Assembly (NCBI RefSeq): GCF_016405145.1
Contig: NZ_JAEKIA010000009.1
Coordinates: 22,783-86,782, forward strand
Reading direction: 5' to 3'
From: Schaalia cardiffensis
GTDB taxonomy: Bacteria > Actinomycetota > Actinomycetes > Actinomycetales > Actinomycetaceae
Length of the DNA: 64,000 nt
The notes below the pieces were generated by a model. It made no database searches and had not been told where the DNA came from. It was given only the letters and a program-made list of their open reading frames with translations. The translations under genes were made by a program, and so were the position numbers. Shown piece after piece: positions 1 to 7,866 of the stretch (positions are counted from its first letter, which is position 1; every line of letters starts with the position of its first letter).

Positions 1-208
1 AATCGATGGCGTGCGCGTTGCCCGGCATTTGTGCGCGCACGATGCCGAAAACTGCGAGCACAAGGAGGAGAAGGACGAGGACAAGGGCAGATAAAGGCGA
101 AGGGAGGAGCCTGATGACACGTTCTGGGCGTTCGCGCGAGGCACTTTCCTTCGCGCTGTAGACCGCGCGGGTCAAGCGTTTCAGCCGTAGCCTCCTCAGA
201 AGGTCCAT
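1..208 (-). CDS. N-terminal part of an unidentified membrane protein (runs off the window)
   Basis: Only the first 69 codons are present. They read as a basic N-terminus (LLRRLRLKRLTR) and a linker, then one strongly hydrophobic stretch (ALVLVLLLLVLAVFGIV, roughly residues 43-60) that looks like a signal anchor or first membrane helix. The ATG at 208 is chosen because an in-frame TAG lies four codons upstream and a TAGCGT box sits exactly 6 nt before it, so the mRNA is probably leaderless. It is divergent from the HerA-like gene. I do not recognise the family from this fragment. Confidence 0.6.
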   Translation of the reverse strand, partial: MDLLRRLRLKRLTRAVYSAKESASRERPERVIRLLPSPLSALVLVLLLLVLAVFGIVRAQMPGNAHAID

Positions 209-220
209 GCCGTGACGCTA
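209..220 (-). promoter_or_regulatory. -10 box TAGCGT, leaderless start
   Basis: TAGCGT followed by 6 nt (CACGGC) and then the ATG at 208. This is the same arrangement seen at many genes in this window and implies transcription starts at or next to the A of the ATG. No Shine-Dalgarno sequence sits at a useful distance. Confidence 0.5.
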
Positions 221-401
221 GGGGGTGTTTCCTTCAGCTTCACCTGAAGTCATCTGTCGTTGTGGATCGGGGATTTCGACCTCCTGCGTATGTGGACGGT
301 AGTGTCCTGCGCTCTTGGATTCTGTCTGGGGGAGCGCACATGACGCTTCCTCCCCCTACGATGTTCACAACGGTGCGAAGATGCCCGGGGAAAGGGACGC
401 A

Positions 402-2327
402 ATGAGCGAGAACATCGACGATCTCAAGGCTCAACTCGCCGAGGCCGAGGCCCGGGCGAGACAAGCGGAAGCCGAAGCGGCGCATGCGCAGGCGGAGGCG
501 CTGCGCCTCAAACTCGAAGCTGTCAGCGCTGCAGGGTCCGATTCGCTTGGTGAGCCCGATCCGGCGGACGCACAGTCCTCCCCACAAGAACCTTCCCCAC
601 AAGCCCCCTGTCAAGGACACTCATCCGCAGAAGACTCCTCACCACAAGAGGCTTCCTCATCGGATTCTTCTCCCTCGTCCTCGGCTTTCATTGATGAGAT
701 CCGCCGAGCCTACGATTTCTCCACCCCCTCGATCACGATCGGTACTCTTCTCGACGGTACGACGCGCGTTGTCGGCACGACCACGAAGATGCCCCTTTCC
801 ATGTTCAACCGTCACCTCCTAGTCGCCGGAGCGACTGGGACGGGCAAGACCCGCACTCTTCAACTCCTCAGTGAAGGCCTATCCGCAGCGGGCTCTTCAG
901 TCCTTCTATGCGATGTGAAGGGCGATTTGAGCGGCCTCGCCGAGAAGGGCGCCTCCTCCGAAAAACTCCTCGCCCGCACCGCAGCGAATGGTCAAGACTG
1001 GACCCCCGACTCCTTCCCTATCGATCTGCTCACCCTCGGTGATGCGAAAAACCAATTCACGGGCATTCCGATTCGTACAAGCCTCAGCGATTTCGGCCCC
1101 CTCCTCCTGGCGCGAGCACTCGGCCTCAATTCCACGCAGGAACAGGCCCTCCAGCTCATCTTCGCCTGGGCCGACAAAGAACAACTCGAACTCATCGACC
1201 TTCCGGATCTGCGCACAGTCATCTCCTTCCTCACCTCCGAGGAAGGAGCCCCCGAGTTTGCGAACATCGGCGGAGTCTCGAAGGCCACCACGGGTGTCAT
1301 CCTTAGGGCTCTGACGGTCCTCGAATCTCAAGGGGCCGAACAATTCTTCGGCGCTCCCAGCTTCGACACCCATGATCTCCTCCGCCTCTCCCCCGAGGGC
1401 CGAGGCGTGATCTCTCTACTCGACGTCGGAGACATCTCCCAGCGTCCCGCATTAGTGTCCGCACTCATCATGTGGCTCCTCGCCGACCTGTACTCCACAC
1501 TTCCCGAGGTCGGTGACCTCGAGCTCCCGCGCCTCGTGTTCTTCTTCGACGAAGCCCACCTCCTCTTCGCGGATGCGACGAAAGAGTTCATCCGCCAAGT
1601 CGTTCAAACCGTGCGCCTCATCCGTTCAAAAGGAGTTGGCGTCGTCTTCGTGACTCAAACCCCGAAGGACATTCCCGCCGATGTCCTCGCCCAAATCTCT
1701 TCGCGGATCCAGCACGGGCTTCGCGCACTCACCCCCGATGAGCACAAGCGCCTCAAAGCGAGTGTTCAGACCTTCCCGAACACCTCCCTCGATCTTGCGG
1801 AGATCCTGACGAACCTCGGCACCGGTCAAGCGGTCGTCACGGTTCTCAACGAGCACGGCACACCGACCCCCGTGTCTCCGACCTCCATGTGGGCGCCCGC
1901 CTCCCTCATGGGTCCGGCCTCTGCACAGACCCTGGCCCTGACCCTCTCCGCTTCCCCGATCGCTTCGAAGTACTCGACCGCAGTGAATCCCGATTCTGCG
2001 CAAGAAAAGCTCATGCAGCGCATGGAAGAGGCCGAGGCTGAAAAGGCTCGACTCGAAGCTGAGAAGCGAGAACTCCTCGAGGCCGAGAAAGCAGCGGCGA
2101 TGCAGGCGAAGCAAGAGGAGAAGGAGCGAGCCGCCCTCGAACGGGCTCTCGCCAAGGAGAAGGAACGGGCTGAACGGGCCGAGGAGCGGGCCCGCGAGAA
2201 GGCGGAGGCCGAAAGGCAACGCAAGGCCGAGCGTCGTGCGAAGCAGGTTGAATCCGTGATCGGCCAAGTGCTTCGGACTGCGGGCTCGGAGATCACCCGT
2301 TCCGTTTTCGGGACTCGTCGCCGCTAA
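402..2327 (+). CDS. HerA-like / DUF853-type P-loop ATPase
   Basis: 641-aa protein that matches by eye the helicase HerA-like C-terminal (DUF853, YjgR) family of hexameric P-loop ATPases of uncertain physiological role. Walker A is GATGTGKT at about residues 143-150. Walker B is VFFFDEAHLLF, with Asp/Glu at about 383-384. The N-terminus (residues about 1-45) is a charged coiled coil of Ala/Glu repeats, followed by a Ser/Pro-rich linker. The last 90 residues are a second long Glu/Ala/Lys/Arg coiled coil. The ATG at 402 is preferred over upstream in-frame starts because GGGGAAAGGG precedes it. Family members are cytosolic and DNA-translocase-like, but no nuclease partner (NurA) is nearby, so a DNA-processing role is inference. 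Confidence 0.85.
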   Translation: MSENIDDLKAQLAEAEARARQAEAEAAHAQAEALRLKLEAVSAAGSDSLGEPDPADAQSSPQEPSPQAPCQGHSSAEDSSPQEASSSDSSPSSSAFIDEIRRAYDFSTPSITIGTLLDGTTRVVGTTTKMPLSMFNRHLLVAGATGTGKTRTLQLLSEGLSAAGSSVLLCDVKGDLSGLAEKGASSEKLLARTAANGQDWTPDSFPIDLLTLGDAKNQFTGIPIRTSLSDFGPLLLARALGLNSTQEQALQLIFAWADKEQLELIDLPDLRTVISFLTSEEGAPEFANIGGVSKATTGVILRALTVLESQGAEQFFGAPSFDTHDLLRLSPEGRGVISLLDVGDISQRPALVSALIMWLLADLYSTLPEVGDLELPRLVFFFDEAHLLFADATKEFIRQVVQTVRLIRSKGVGVVFVTQTPKDIPADVLAQISSRIQHGLRALTPDEHKRLKASVQTFPNTSLDLAEILTNLGTGQAVVTVLNEHGTPTPVSPTSMWAPASLMGPASAQTLALTLSASPIASKYSTAVNPDSAQEKLMQRMEEAEAEKARLEAEKRELLEAEKAAAMQAKQEEKERAALERALAKEKERAERAEERAREKAEAERQRKAERRAKQVESVIGQVLRTAGSEITRSVFGTRRR

Positions 2328-2433
2328 AGTCTCCGCCAGTTCCGCTCGTGGACGCCTGTGCGCCACCGAGCATGCACGTACTAGGGTGTGTCCGAGCTCT
2401 CATATCGCTCCCTCAACCAGGAAGGACCCCATC

Positions 2434-3252
2434 ATGCGCATCGGATTCATCGGTTCAGGTGCCATGGTCGCCGCCATCGCCAGAGGTGGCGTCGCAGCCG
2501 GAATGAACGCTTCGGACTTCCTCTTCACCGACGCTCACGGGGTCCACGCTCCCGCGCTCGCAGCCGAGCTCGGCGCAAGCGTCGCCTCCTCCAATGGTTC
2601 CCTCGCCCACCAAGTCGACATCCTCATCCTCGGCGTGAAACCCCATGTGCAAAGCGCGGTCATCAAGATGATCGCGCATATCGTCCGCGAGCGCCCCGAA
2701 ATGTGCGTCGTTTCCCTCGCCGCCGGACGCACCGTGGAGTCGATCGCGAAGGACTTCGGCGCGGCCGTACCGATCATCCGCGTTATGCCGAACGTGAACG
2801 CGCAGATCGGCCGCTCGATGAGCGCGATCTGCTCCTTAGGCGCATCCGAGGAGCAGGTGGCTGCGGTCGAGGCTCTCATGAACAAGGTGGGTCGTTCGAT
2901 CCGTATTGAGGAGAAGGACTTCCCTGCTTTCCAGGCCCTCGCAGGATGCTCTCCCGCGTGGGTCTTCCAGATCATCGAGGCCTTAGCCAGGGCGGGGGTG
3001 AAGCACGGTTTGACGAAGGAGGTCTCCGTTGCAATCGCCGCTCAGGCACTCGCGGGCTCGGCCGAGCTCGTCCTCGAGGCCTCCGAGCAGGGCACGGTTC
3101 CCTCCGAGCTCATCGATAGGGTCTGCTCACCCGGGGGCACGACGATCGCGGGGCTGCTCGCCGCTGAAGCGCAGGGCATGTCGACGTGCCTGATCAGCGC
3201 CGTCGAAGCTGCGATCGCGCGCGACGCCGAGATCTCCACCCGCACAAGATAG
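2434..3252 (+). CDS. proC: pyrroline-5-carboxylate reductase
   Basis: 272-aa cytosolic enzyme catalysing the last step of proline synthesis, the NAD(P)H-dependent reduction of 1-pyrroline-5-carboxylate. The N-terminus MRIGFIGSGAM is the Rossmann dinucleotide-binding motif. The conserved stretch VIRVMPNVNAQIG (about residues 113-125) and the C-terminal SPGGTTIAGL segment (about 230-239) are ProC signatures. The length is normal for the family. The ATG at 2434 has a GGAAGGA ribosome binding site 7 nt upstream. It follows the HerA-like gene by about 100 nt on the same strand and is probably transcribed independently or as a loose pair. There is no obvious regulatory site. Confidence 0.95.
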   Translation: MRIGFIGSGAMVAAIARGGVAAGMNASDFLFTDAHGVHAPALAAELGASVASSNGSLAHQVDILILGVKPHVQSAVIKMIAHIVRERPEMCVVSLAAGRTVESIAKDFGAAVPIIRVMPNVNAQIGRSMSAICSLGASEEQVAAVEALMNKVGRSIRIEEKDFPAFQALAGCSPAWVFQIIEALARAGVKHGLTKEVSVAIAAQALAGSAELVLEASEQGTVPSELIDRVCSPGGTTIAGLLAAEAQGMSTCLISAVEAAIARDAEISTRTR

Positions 3253-3555
3253 GCGCGTAGGCGGCTTCGCCGGAACCCCTGCGTCACGCAGACGGTCGAG
3301 GTCGTCCGAGCCTTCCCCTAAGCCTGAGGATCCGGGGCCCCTTCACGCCTCGAGCCTCCTGACACTGTCCGCCCACATCGGCGCCTGAGCTGGAGTGACA
3401 TCCCTTTTTCCTTCCTCTTTTTGCTAGTCCCCTTTTTCCTTGCCACCGATGCCGCCCTCGTGAGGATTGACGCGGCATCAGCCTTTGGCCCAGGGCATCT
3501 CGGACGATTAAGCTTGGCAGGTACATGTCCACGACTCGGATGGAGAATACAGACT
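3253..3555. other. intergenic region proC-valS, no gene seen
   Basis: About 300 nt without a credible ORF. It contains two copies of CCCTTTTTCCTT (3402-3413 and 3431-3442) and a small GGC-TTC-GCC hairpin just after proC. I looked for a T-box leader before valS (specifier loop, TGGNACCGCG-like box, terminator) and found none. Confidence 0.5.
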
Positions 3556-6291
3556 ATGGGCGAGCGTCCCGACACCACTGCGACCTCAGTTCCCGCCCCG
3601 AAGGTGCCCGAGCGCGTCGGCGCTGAAGGCCTTGAAGCCAAATGGGGCAAGACCTGGGAGGAAGACGGCGTCTACGCCTTCGATCGCACCGCGGTCCGCG
3701 AACAGGTCTACTCGATCGACACTCCCCCGCCGACGGTCTCGGGCTCCCTCCACGTCGGCCACGTGTTCTCCTACACGCACACCGACGTCGTCGCCCGCTT
3801 CCAGCGCATGACCGGTAAGGCCGTCTTCTACCCGATGGGCTGGGACGACAACGGCCTGCCAACGGAACGCCGCGTGCAGAACTACTACGGTGTGCGCGTC
3901 GACCCGACCCTGCCCTACGTTGAGGATTTCGTTCCCCCGCACGAGGGCGGTGAGGGCAAGTCCATCAAGGCGCGTGACCAGCAGCCGATCTCCCGCAAGA
4001 ACTTCGTGGAGCTGTGTGAACGCCTCACCGTCGAGGACGAGGCGCAATTCGAGGCCCTGTGGCGCTACCTGGGGCTTTCAGTCGATTGGAAGCAGAACTA
4101 CCAGACCATCGGTAAGCGCGCCCGCAAGATCGCCCAGGCCGCGTTCCTGCGCAACCTCGAACGCGGGGAGGCCTACCAGTCCGAAGCTCCGGGCCTGTGG
4201 GACATCACCTTCCAGACGGCGGTCGCCCAGGCCGAGCTCGAATCCCGCGAGTACCCGGGCTTTTATCATCGTCTCGCCTTCCACCTGTGCGATGCGGATG
4301 CGGGTGCGAAAGCATCGGCCCTTGGAGCTCCGATCGAGAACGGCCAGGACGTCTGCATCGAAACGACCCGCCCTGAGCTTCTCGCCGCCTGCGTCGCCCT
4401 CGTCGCCCACCCGGATGACGAGCGTTACAAGCCGCTCTTCGGCACGAAGGTCGCCTCGCCCGTGTACGGTGTGGAGGTTCCCGTCTTGGCCCACCCCGCA
4501 GCTGAAATGGACAAGGGCGCGGGCATCGCCATGTGCTGCACCTTCGGCGACACCACCGACATCGACTGGTGGCGCGATCTTGAGCTGCCTTTGCGCGCGA
4601 TCTTGCGCAAGGATGGGCGCATCCAGGCTGAGACTCCCGAGTGGATCGTCTCCGACGGCGGGCGCGAGGCTTTCGCCGAGATTGCGGGCAAGACAACCTT
4701 CAGTGCCCGCGAGGCCGTGGTCGCCCGTTTGAGGGAGTCTGGTGAATTGCGCGGCGAACCGGTGAAAACCGTGCGTCAGACGAATTTCTTCGAGAAGGGC
4801 GATAAGCCCCTTGAGATCGTGACCTCTCGCCAGTGGTATATCCGCAATGGCGGTAAGCCCTGGACGAATCCGGCTTCTAGGCTGGACCTCAACGAGGAGC
4901 TGGTGGGCCGTGGCCGCGACCTGAAGTTCCACCCGGATTTCATGCGGGTCCGCTACGAGAACTGGGTGACGGGCCTGAATAACGACTGGCTCGTGTCCAG
5001 GCAGCGTTTCTTCGGCGTTCCTTTCCCGCTGTGGTACGAGGTCGATGAGAACGGCGAGGTCGACTATTCGAAGGTCATCACTCCTCGTGAAGACGCCCTC
5101 CCGGTTGATCCTTCGACCGATGCACCCGCCGGTTACTCCGAAGAGCAGCGCGGCAAGGCTGGCGGCTTCGTCGGAGAGCTCGACATCATGGACACCTGGG
5201 CGACCTCGTCCCTGTCCCCTGAGTTGGCCTGCGGTTGGCTTCATGACGAGGACCTGTTCGAACGGACCTACCCGATGGATCTGCGTCCTCAGGGTCAAGA
5301 CATTATCCGCACCTGGCTTTTTTCCACGGTCGTGCGCGCGAACCTTGAGTTCGAGGCTCTTCCGTGGCAGCACGCGGGCATCTCCGGGTGGATCCTCGAT
5401 CCTGACCATAAGAAGATGAGCAAGTCGAAGGGCAATGTCGTCACGCCGATGGGCCTGCTCGAGAAGTACGGTTCGGACGCGGTGCGTTATTGGGCGGCTT
5501 CAGCCAGGCTCGGCCTTGATGCGACCTTCGATGAGGCACAGATGAAGATCGGCCGTCGCCTTGCGATCAAGGTCTTCAACGCTTCGAAGTTCGCTTTGAC
5601 GATGGGCGGGGAGAACACGGCTCTTGATCTTGATCCGGCTCGGATCTCGTTGGAGTTGGATCGTTCGGTGATCGCCGAGCTGCGTCGTGTTATTTCGGTG
5701 GCGAGCGATGCTCTGGCCGCTTACGATCATTCGCGCGCTTTGGAGGTCACGGAGTCTTTCTTCTGGACTTTCTGTGATGACTATTTGGAGCTCGTGAAGG
5801 AGCGCGCCTACAACCGCGATGGCAAGTGGGCCGAGGACGAGGCCGTTTCAGCCAGGACCGTGCTCGCGATTGTCATTGACACGGTGATCCGCCTGCTCGC
5901 CCCCTTCTTGCCCTATGTGACGGAAGAGGTCTGGTCGTGGTATCGCCCCGGCTCGATCCATCGTGCTCCGTGGCCGACGCTTGAGGGGCTCGAGGACGTG
6001 GCCGGTGACCCGGAGGTGCTGCGCGCCGCATCCGCAGCACTTATTGCGCTGCGCCGAGTGAAGTCGGAGGCGAAGGTGTCTCCTCGTACGCCTTTCCTCA
6101 AGGTCAGCCTTGAGGTGCCACAGGCTTCGAAGGCGGCGATCGAGGGGGTTCTCGCGGATCTCAGCGCCGCGTCGAAGGTCGAGGGGTCCTTTGAGCTTGT
6201 CTCCTACGAGGCGGCCGAAGATGGCGAGGCTGAAACTCGCGTCGTCTCCTTCGAACTCGGCGAGGCTCCGGCCAAGCGCAAGAAGGCCTGA
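3556..6291 (+). CDS. valS: valyl-tRNA synthetase
   Basis: 911-aa class Ia aminoacyl-tRNA synthetase that charges tRNA-Val. The HIGH motif appears as HVGH at residues 66-69 and KMSKS at residues 620-624. The editing (CP1) domain lies between them, with the typical ETTRPELL segment near residue 275. The C-terminal anticodon-binding part ends in a basic tail (AKRKKA). The ATG at 3556 gives MGERPD; a weak GGAG lies 10 nt upstream, and the longer upstream reading frame has no conserved residues. The gene stands alone between proC and the ORC-like ATPase gene. Confidence 0.96.
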   Translation: MGERPDTTATSVPAPKVPERVGAEGLEAKWGKTWEEDGVYAFDRTAVREQVYSIDTPPPTVSGSLHVGHVFSYTHTDVVARFQRMTGKAVFYPMGWDDNGLPTERRVQNYYGVRVDPTLPYVEDFVPPHEGGEGKSIKARDQQPISRKNFVELCERLTVEDEAQFEALWRYLGLSVDWKQNYQTIGKRARKIAQAAFLRNLERGEAYQSEAPGLWDITFQTAVAQAELESREYPGFYHRLAFHLCDADAGAKASALGAPIENGQDVCIETTRPELLAACVALVAHPDDERYKPLFGTKVASPVYGVEVPVLAHPAAEMDKGAGIAMCCTFGDTTDIDWWRDLELPLRAILRKDGRIQAETPEWIVSDGGREAFAEIAGKTTFSAREAVVARLRESGELRGEPVKTVRQTNFFEKGDKPLEIVTSRQWYIRNGGKPWTNPASRLDLNEELVGRGRDLKFHPDFMRVRYENWVTGLNNDWLVSRQRFFGVPFPLWYEVDENGEVDYSKVITPREDALPVDPSTDAPAGYSEEQRGKAGGFVGELDIMDTWATSSLSPELACGWLHDEDLFERTYPMDLRPQGQDIIRTWLFSTVVRANLEFEALPWQHAGISGWILDPDHKKMSKSKGNVVTPMGLLEKYGSDAVRYWAASARLGLDATFDEAQMKIGRRLAIKVFNASKFALTMGGENTALDLDPARISLELDRSVIAELRRVISVASDALAAYDHSRALEVTESFFWTFCDDYLELVKERAYNRDGKWAEDEAVSARTVLAIVIDTVIRLLAPFLPYVTEEVWSWYRPGSIHRAPWPTLEGLEDVAGDPEVLRAASAALIALRRVKSEAKVSPRTPFLKVSLEVPQASKAAIEGVLADLSAASKVEGSFELVSYEAAEDGEAETRVVSFELGEAPAKRKKA

Positions 6292-6393
6292 TCCTTGTGA
6301 TCCCGACCAGTGGGCATCGGCATTCGCCGGTGCCCACTTGGCGTCATTGGTGCTTCGAGGAGCGCTGGCTCTCACACGTCGCAAGCTCGCCCG

Positions 6394-6450
6394 TATAGCT
6401 TTGTATAGCCCTGTATAACAAAACCCTATACAGGGTTATACGAAGCTATA
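6394..6450. promoter_or_regulatory. 57-bp near-perfect palindrome (probable operator)
   Basis: Two 25-nt arms (6394-6418 and 6426-6450) are inverted copies with only three mismatches, separated by a 7-nt spacer (CAAAACC). Each arm holds a TATAGCTT..GTATA part and a CCCTGTATA part, so the site is composite. Its right edge overlaps the -10 box of the next gene and ends 8 nt before the ATG. It is far more AT-rich than its surroundings. An operator bound by the encoded protein or another regulator fits best. A terminator is unlikely because the downstream promoter lies inside it. Confidence 0.75.
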
Positions 6451-6458
6451 ATCAGTGC
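6447..6458 (+). promoter_or_regulatory. -10 box TATAAT, leaderless start
   Basis: A perfect TATAAT at 6447-6452 is followed by CAGTGC and the ATG at 6459. There is no Shine-Dalgarno sequence. The box overlaps the right arm of the palindrome, so a protein bound there should block transcription. Confidence 0.65.
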
Positions 6459-7640
6459 ATGGACGCGTCATCGAATCCTTACACCCCCGGCTCTGGCCGC
6501 CCGCCCGTTGAGCTGGTCGGCCGTAACGAGGATCTTAAGCTCTTCTCTTCACTCATCACCCGAAGCGCCCGTAGTCTTGGCCCCGATCAGCCGATTCTCC
6601 TCCTCGGATTGCGCGGCGTCGGCAAGACGGTGCTGCTCAACCGTATGCTTCAGGAGGCAGAGAACGCGGACTGGGTTGCAGTGAAGTTTGAAGCCAGTCC
6701 GGGAACAGCCGGGGCCACCACGGCGCGCCAGATCCTCATCCAGGGATTGAACGCCGCATCTTTCGCCCGATCCGCACAGGCATCCACATCGCGCGTCCGT
6801 CAGATGCTCGCCACGATCACATCTTTCAACATCTCCCTCGGGCTCACCGATGTGTCCTTCGGCGTTGCCCGAGACCCCGGTCGGGCGTCGACGAGCAACT
6901 ATGAACTCAATCTACTCGACGCCGTCATCGACACCGCAGAGGTCCTCCGCGACGAAAACAAGGGAATCGCGTTTTTCATCGACGAACTCCAAGACCTCGA
7001 CCCCGGTCTGCTTGCAGCTCTGCTCTCGTGCCAGCACGAGTGCAGCCAACGTGCACTGCCTTTCTACATCATTGGAGCGGGACTACCGAATCTTCCCAAG
7101 ATCCTCGCAGAAACGAAGTCCTACGCGGAGAGGATGTTCAATGTTCGTATTATCGATTCCCTCAACGCCGAAGAGACCCGTGCGGCATTCCTCGGCCCCG
7201 CACACGCCATGGATGCAGAATTCGACGATATAGCTCTCGGAATCCTTGCCAAGGCCTCCCAAGGCTACCCCTACTTCATCCAGGAGCTCGGCTCCGCCAT
7301 GTGGAGGGTCGCCGAGGGTTCTCCTTTCACCGTGCACGACGCCCGTAACGCTCTTCTTCTCGGTTTCGCACAGCTCGACTCGGGTTTCTTTCCGGCCCGT
7401 TGGGATCGGGCGACGCCCGCAGAACGGAATTACCTATCGGCGATGGTATTCGACGGCCCTCAGCCCTCGACAACTTCTTCCATTGCCGAGCGCTTGGGCA
7501 AGAAGGTGCAGTCTCTCGGGCCCATCCGGGCCTCTCTCATCTCCAAGGGTCTCATCTACTCACCCGAGCTCGGCAGAGTCGCTTTCACAGTCCCTGGCTT
7601 CCACGATTTCATCCAACGCCGCACGACCCTCGCCGAATAG
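6459..7640 (+). CDS. AAA/ORC-like ATP-binding protein with C-terminal winged helix
   Basis: 393-aa protein. An AAA_16/ORC-type P-loop domain has Walker A GLRGVGKT at residues 50-57, Walker B IAFFIDELQDLD near 168-180, a sensor segment FYIIGAGLPNLP, then SYAERMF and a sensor-2-like region. The C-terminal 80 residues (SSIAERLGKKVQSLGPIRASLISKGL and the following stretch) look like a winged helix-turn-helix, the layout of Orc1/Cdc6-related ATPases common in actinobacteria and archaea. The function of bacterial members is not established. It is monocistronic, apparently leaderless, and directly preceded by a 57-bp palindrome, which suggests DNA binding and self-regulation (inference). The upstream AT-rich patch could mean the gene was acquired. 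Confidence 0.85.
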   Translation: MDASSNPYTPGSGRPPVELVGRNEDLKLFSSLITRSARSLGPDQPILLLGLRGVGKTVLLNRMLQEAENADWVAVKFEASPGTAGATTARQILIQGLNAASFARSAQASTSRVRQMLATITSFNISLGLTDVSFGVARDPGRASTSNYELNLLDAVIDTAEVLRDENKGIAFFIDELQDLDPGLLAALLSCQHECSQRALPFYIIGAGLPNLPKILAETKSYAERMFNVRIIDSLNAEETRAAFLGPAHAMDAEFDDIALGILAKASQGYPYFIQELGSAMWRVAEGSPFTVHDARNALLLGFAQLDSGFFPARWDRATPAERNYLSAMVFDGPQPSTTSSIAERLGKKVQSLGPIRASLISKGLIYSPELGRVAFTVPGFHDFIQRRTTLAE

Positions 7641-7866
7641 AGTTCTTCTCGTCTTCCGTCCACCTCAGCGCTACTACGACAAAACCCCTCTTTCCCAGCG
7701 CAGCATCTCAGGCCCGCTGTCCTTAGTGGTGGCTGGAGCGAAGCTGATCGTGCCCTTTGAGGCATCCGATCCTCCTTCCTCATCATCTTCTCTTCCCCCT
7801 TATCCAAGCCGACACACGGTTTAGGCTGGATGCACTCCCCTCATGCACACCCGGATAGGAGCTCCG

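Noticed and set aside
3253..3555. T-box leader upstream of valS
   Set aside because: No T-box core sequence, specifier stem or terminator with T-run was found.
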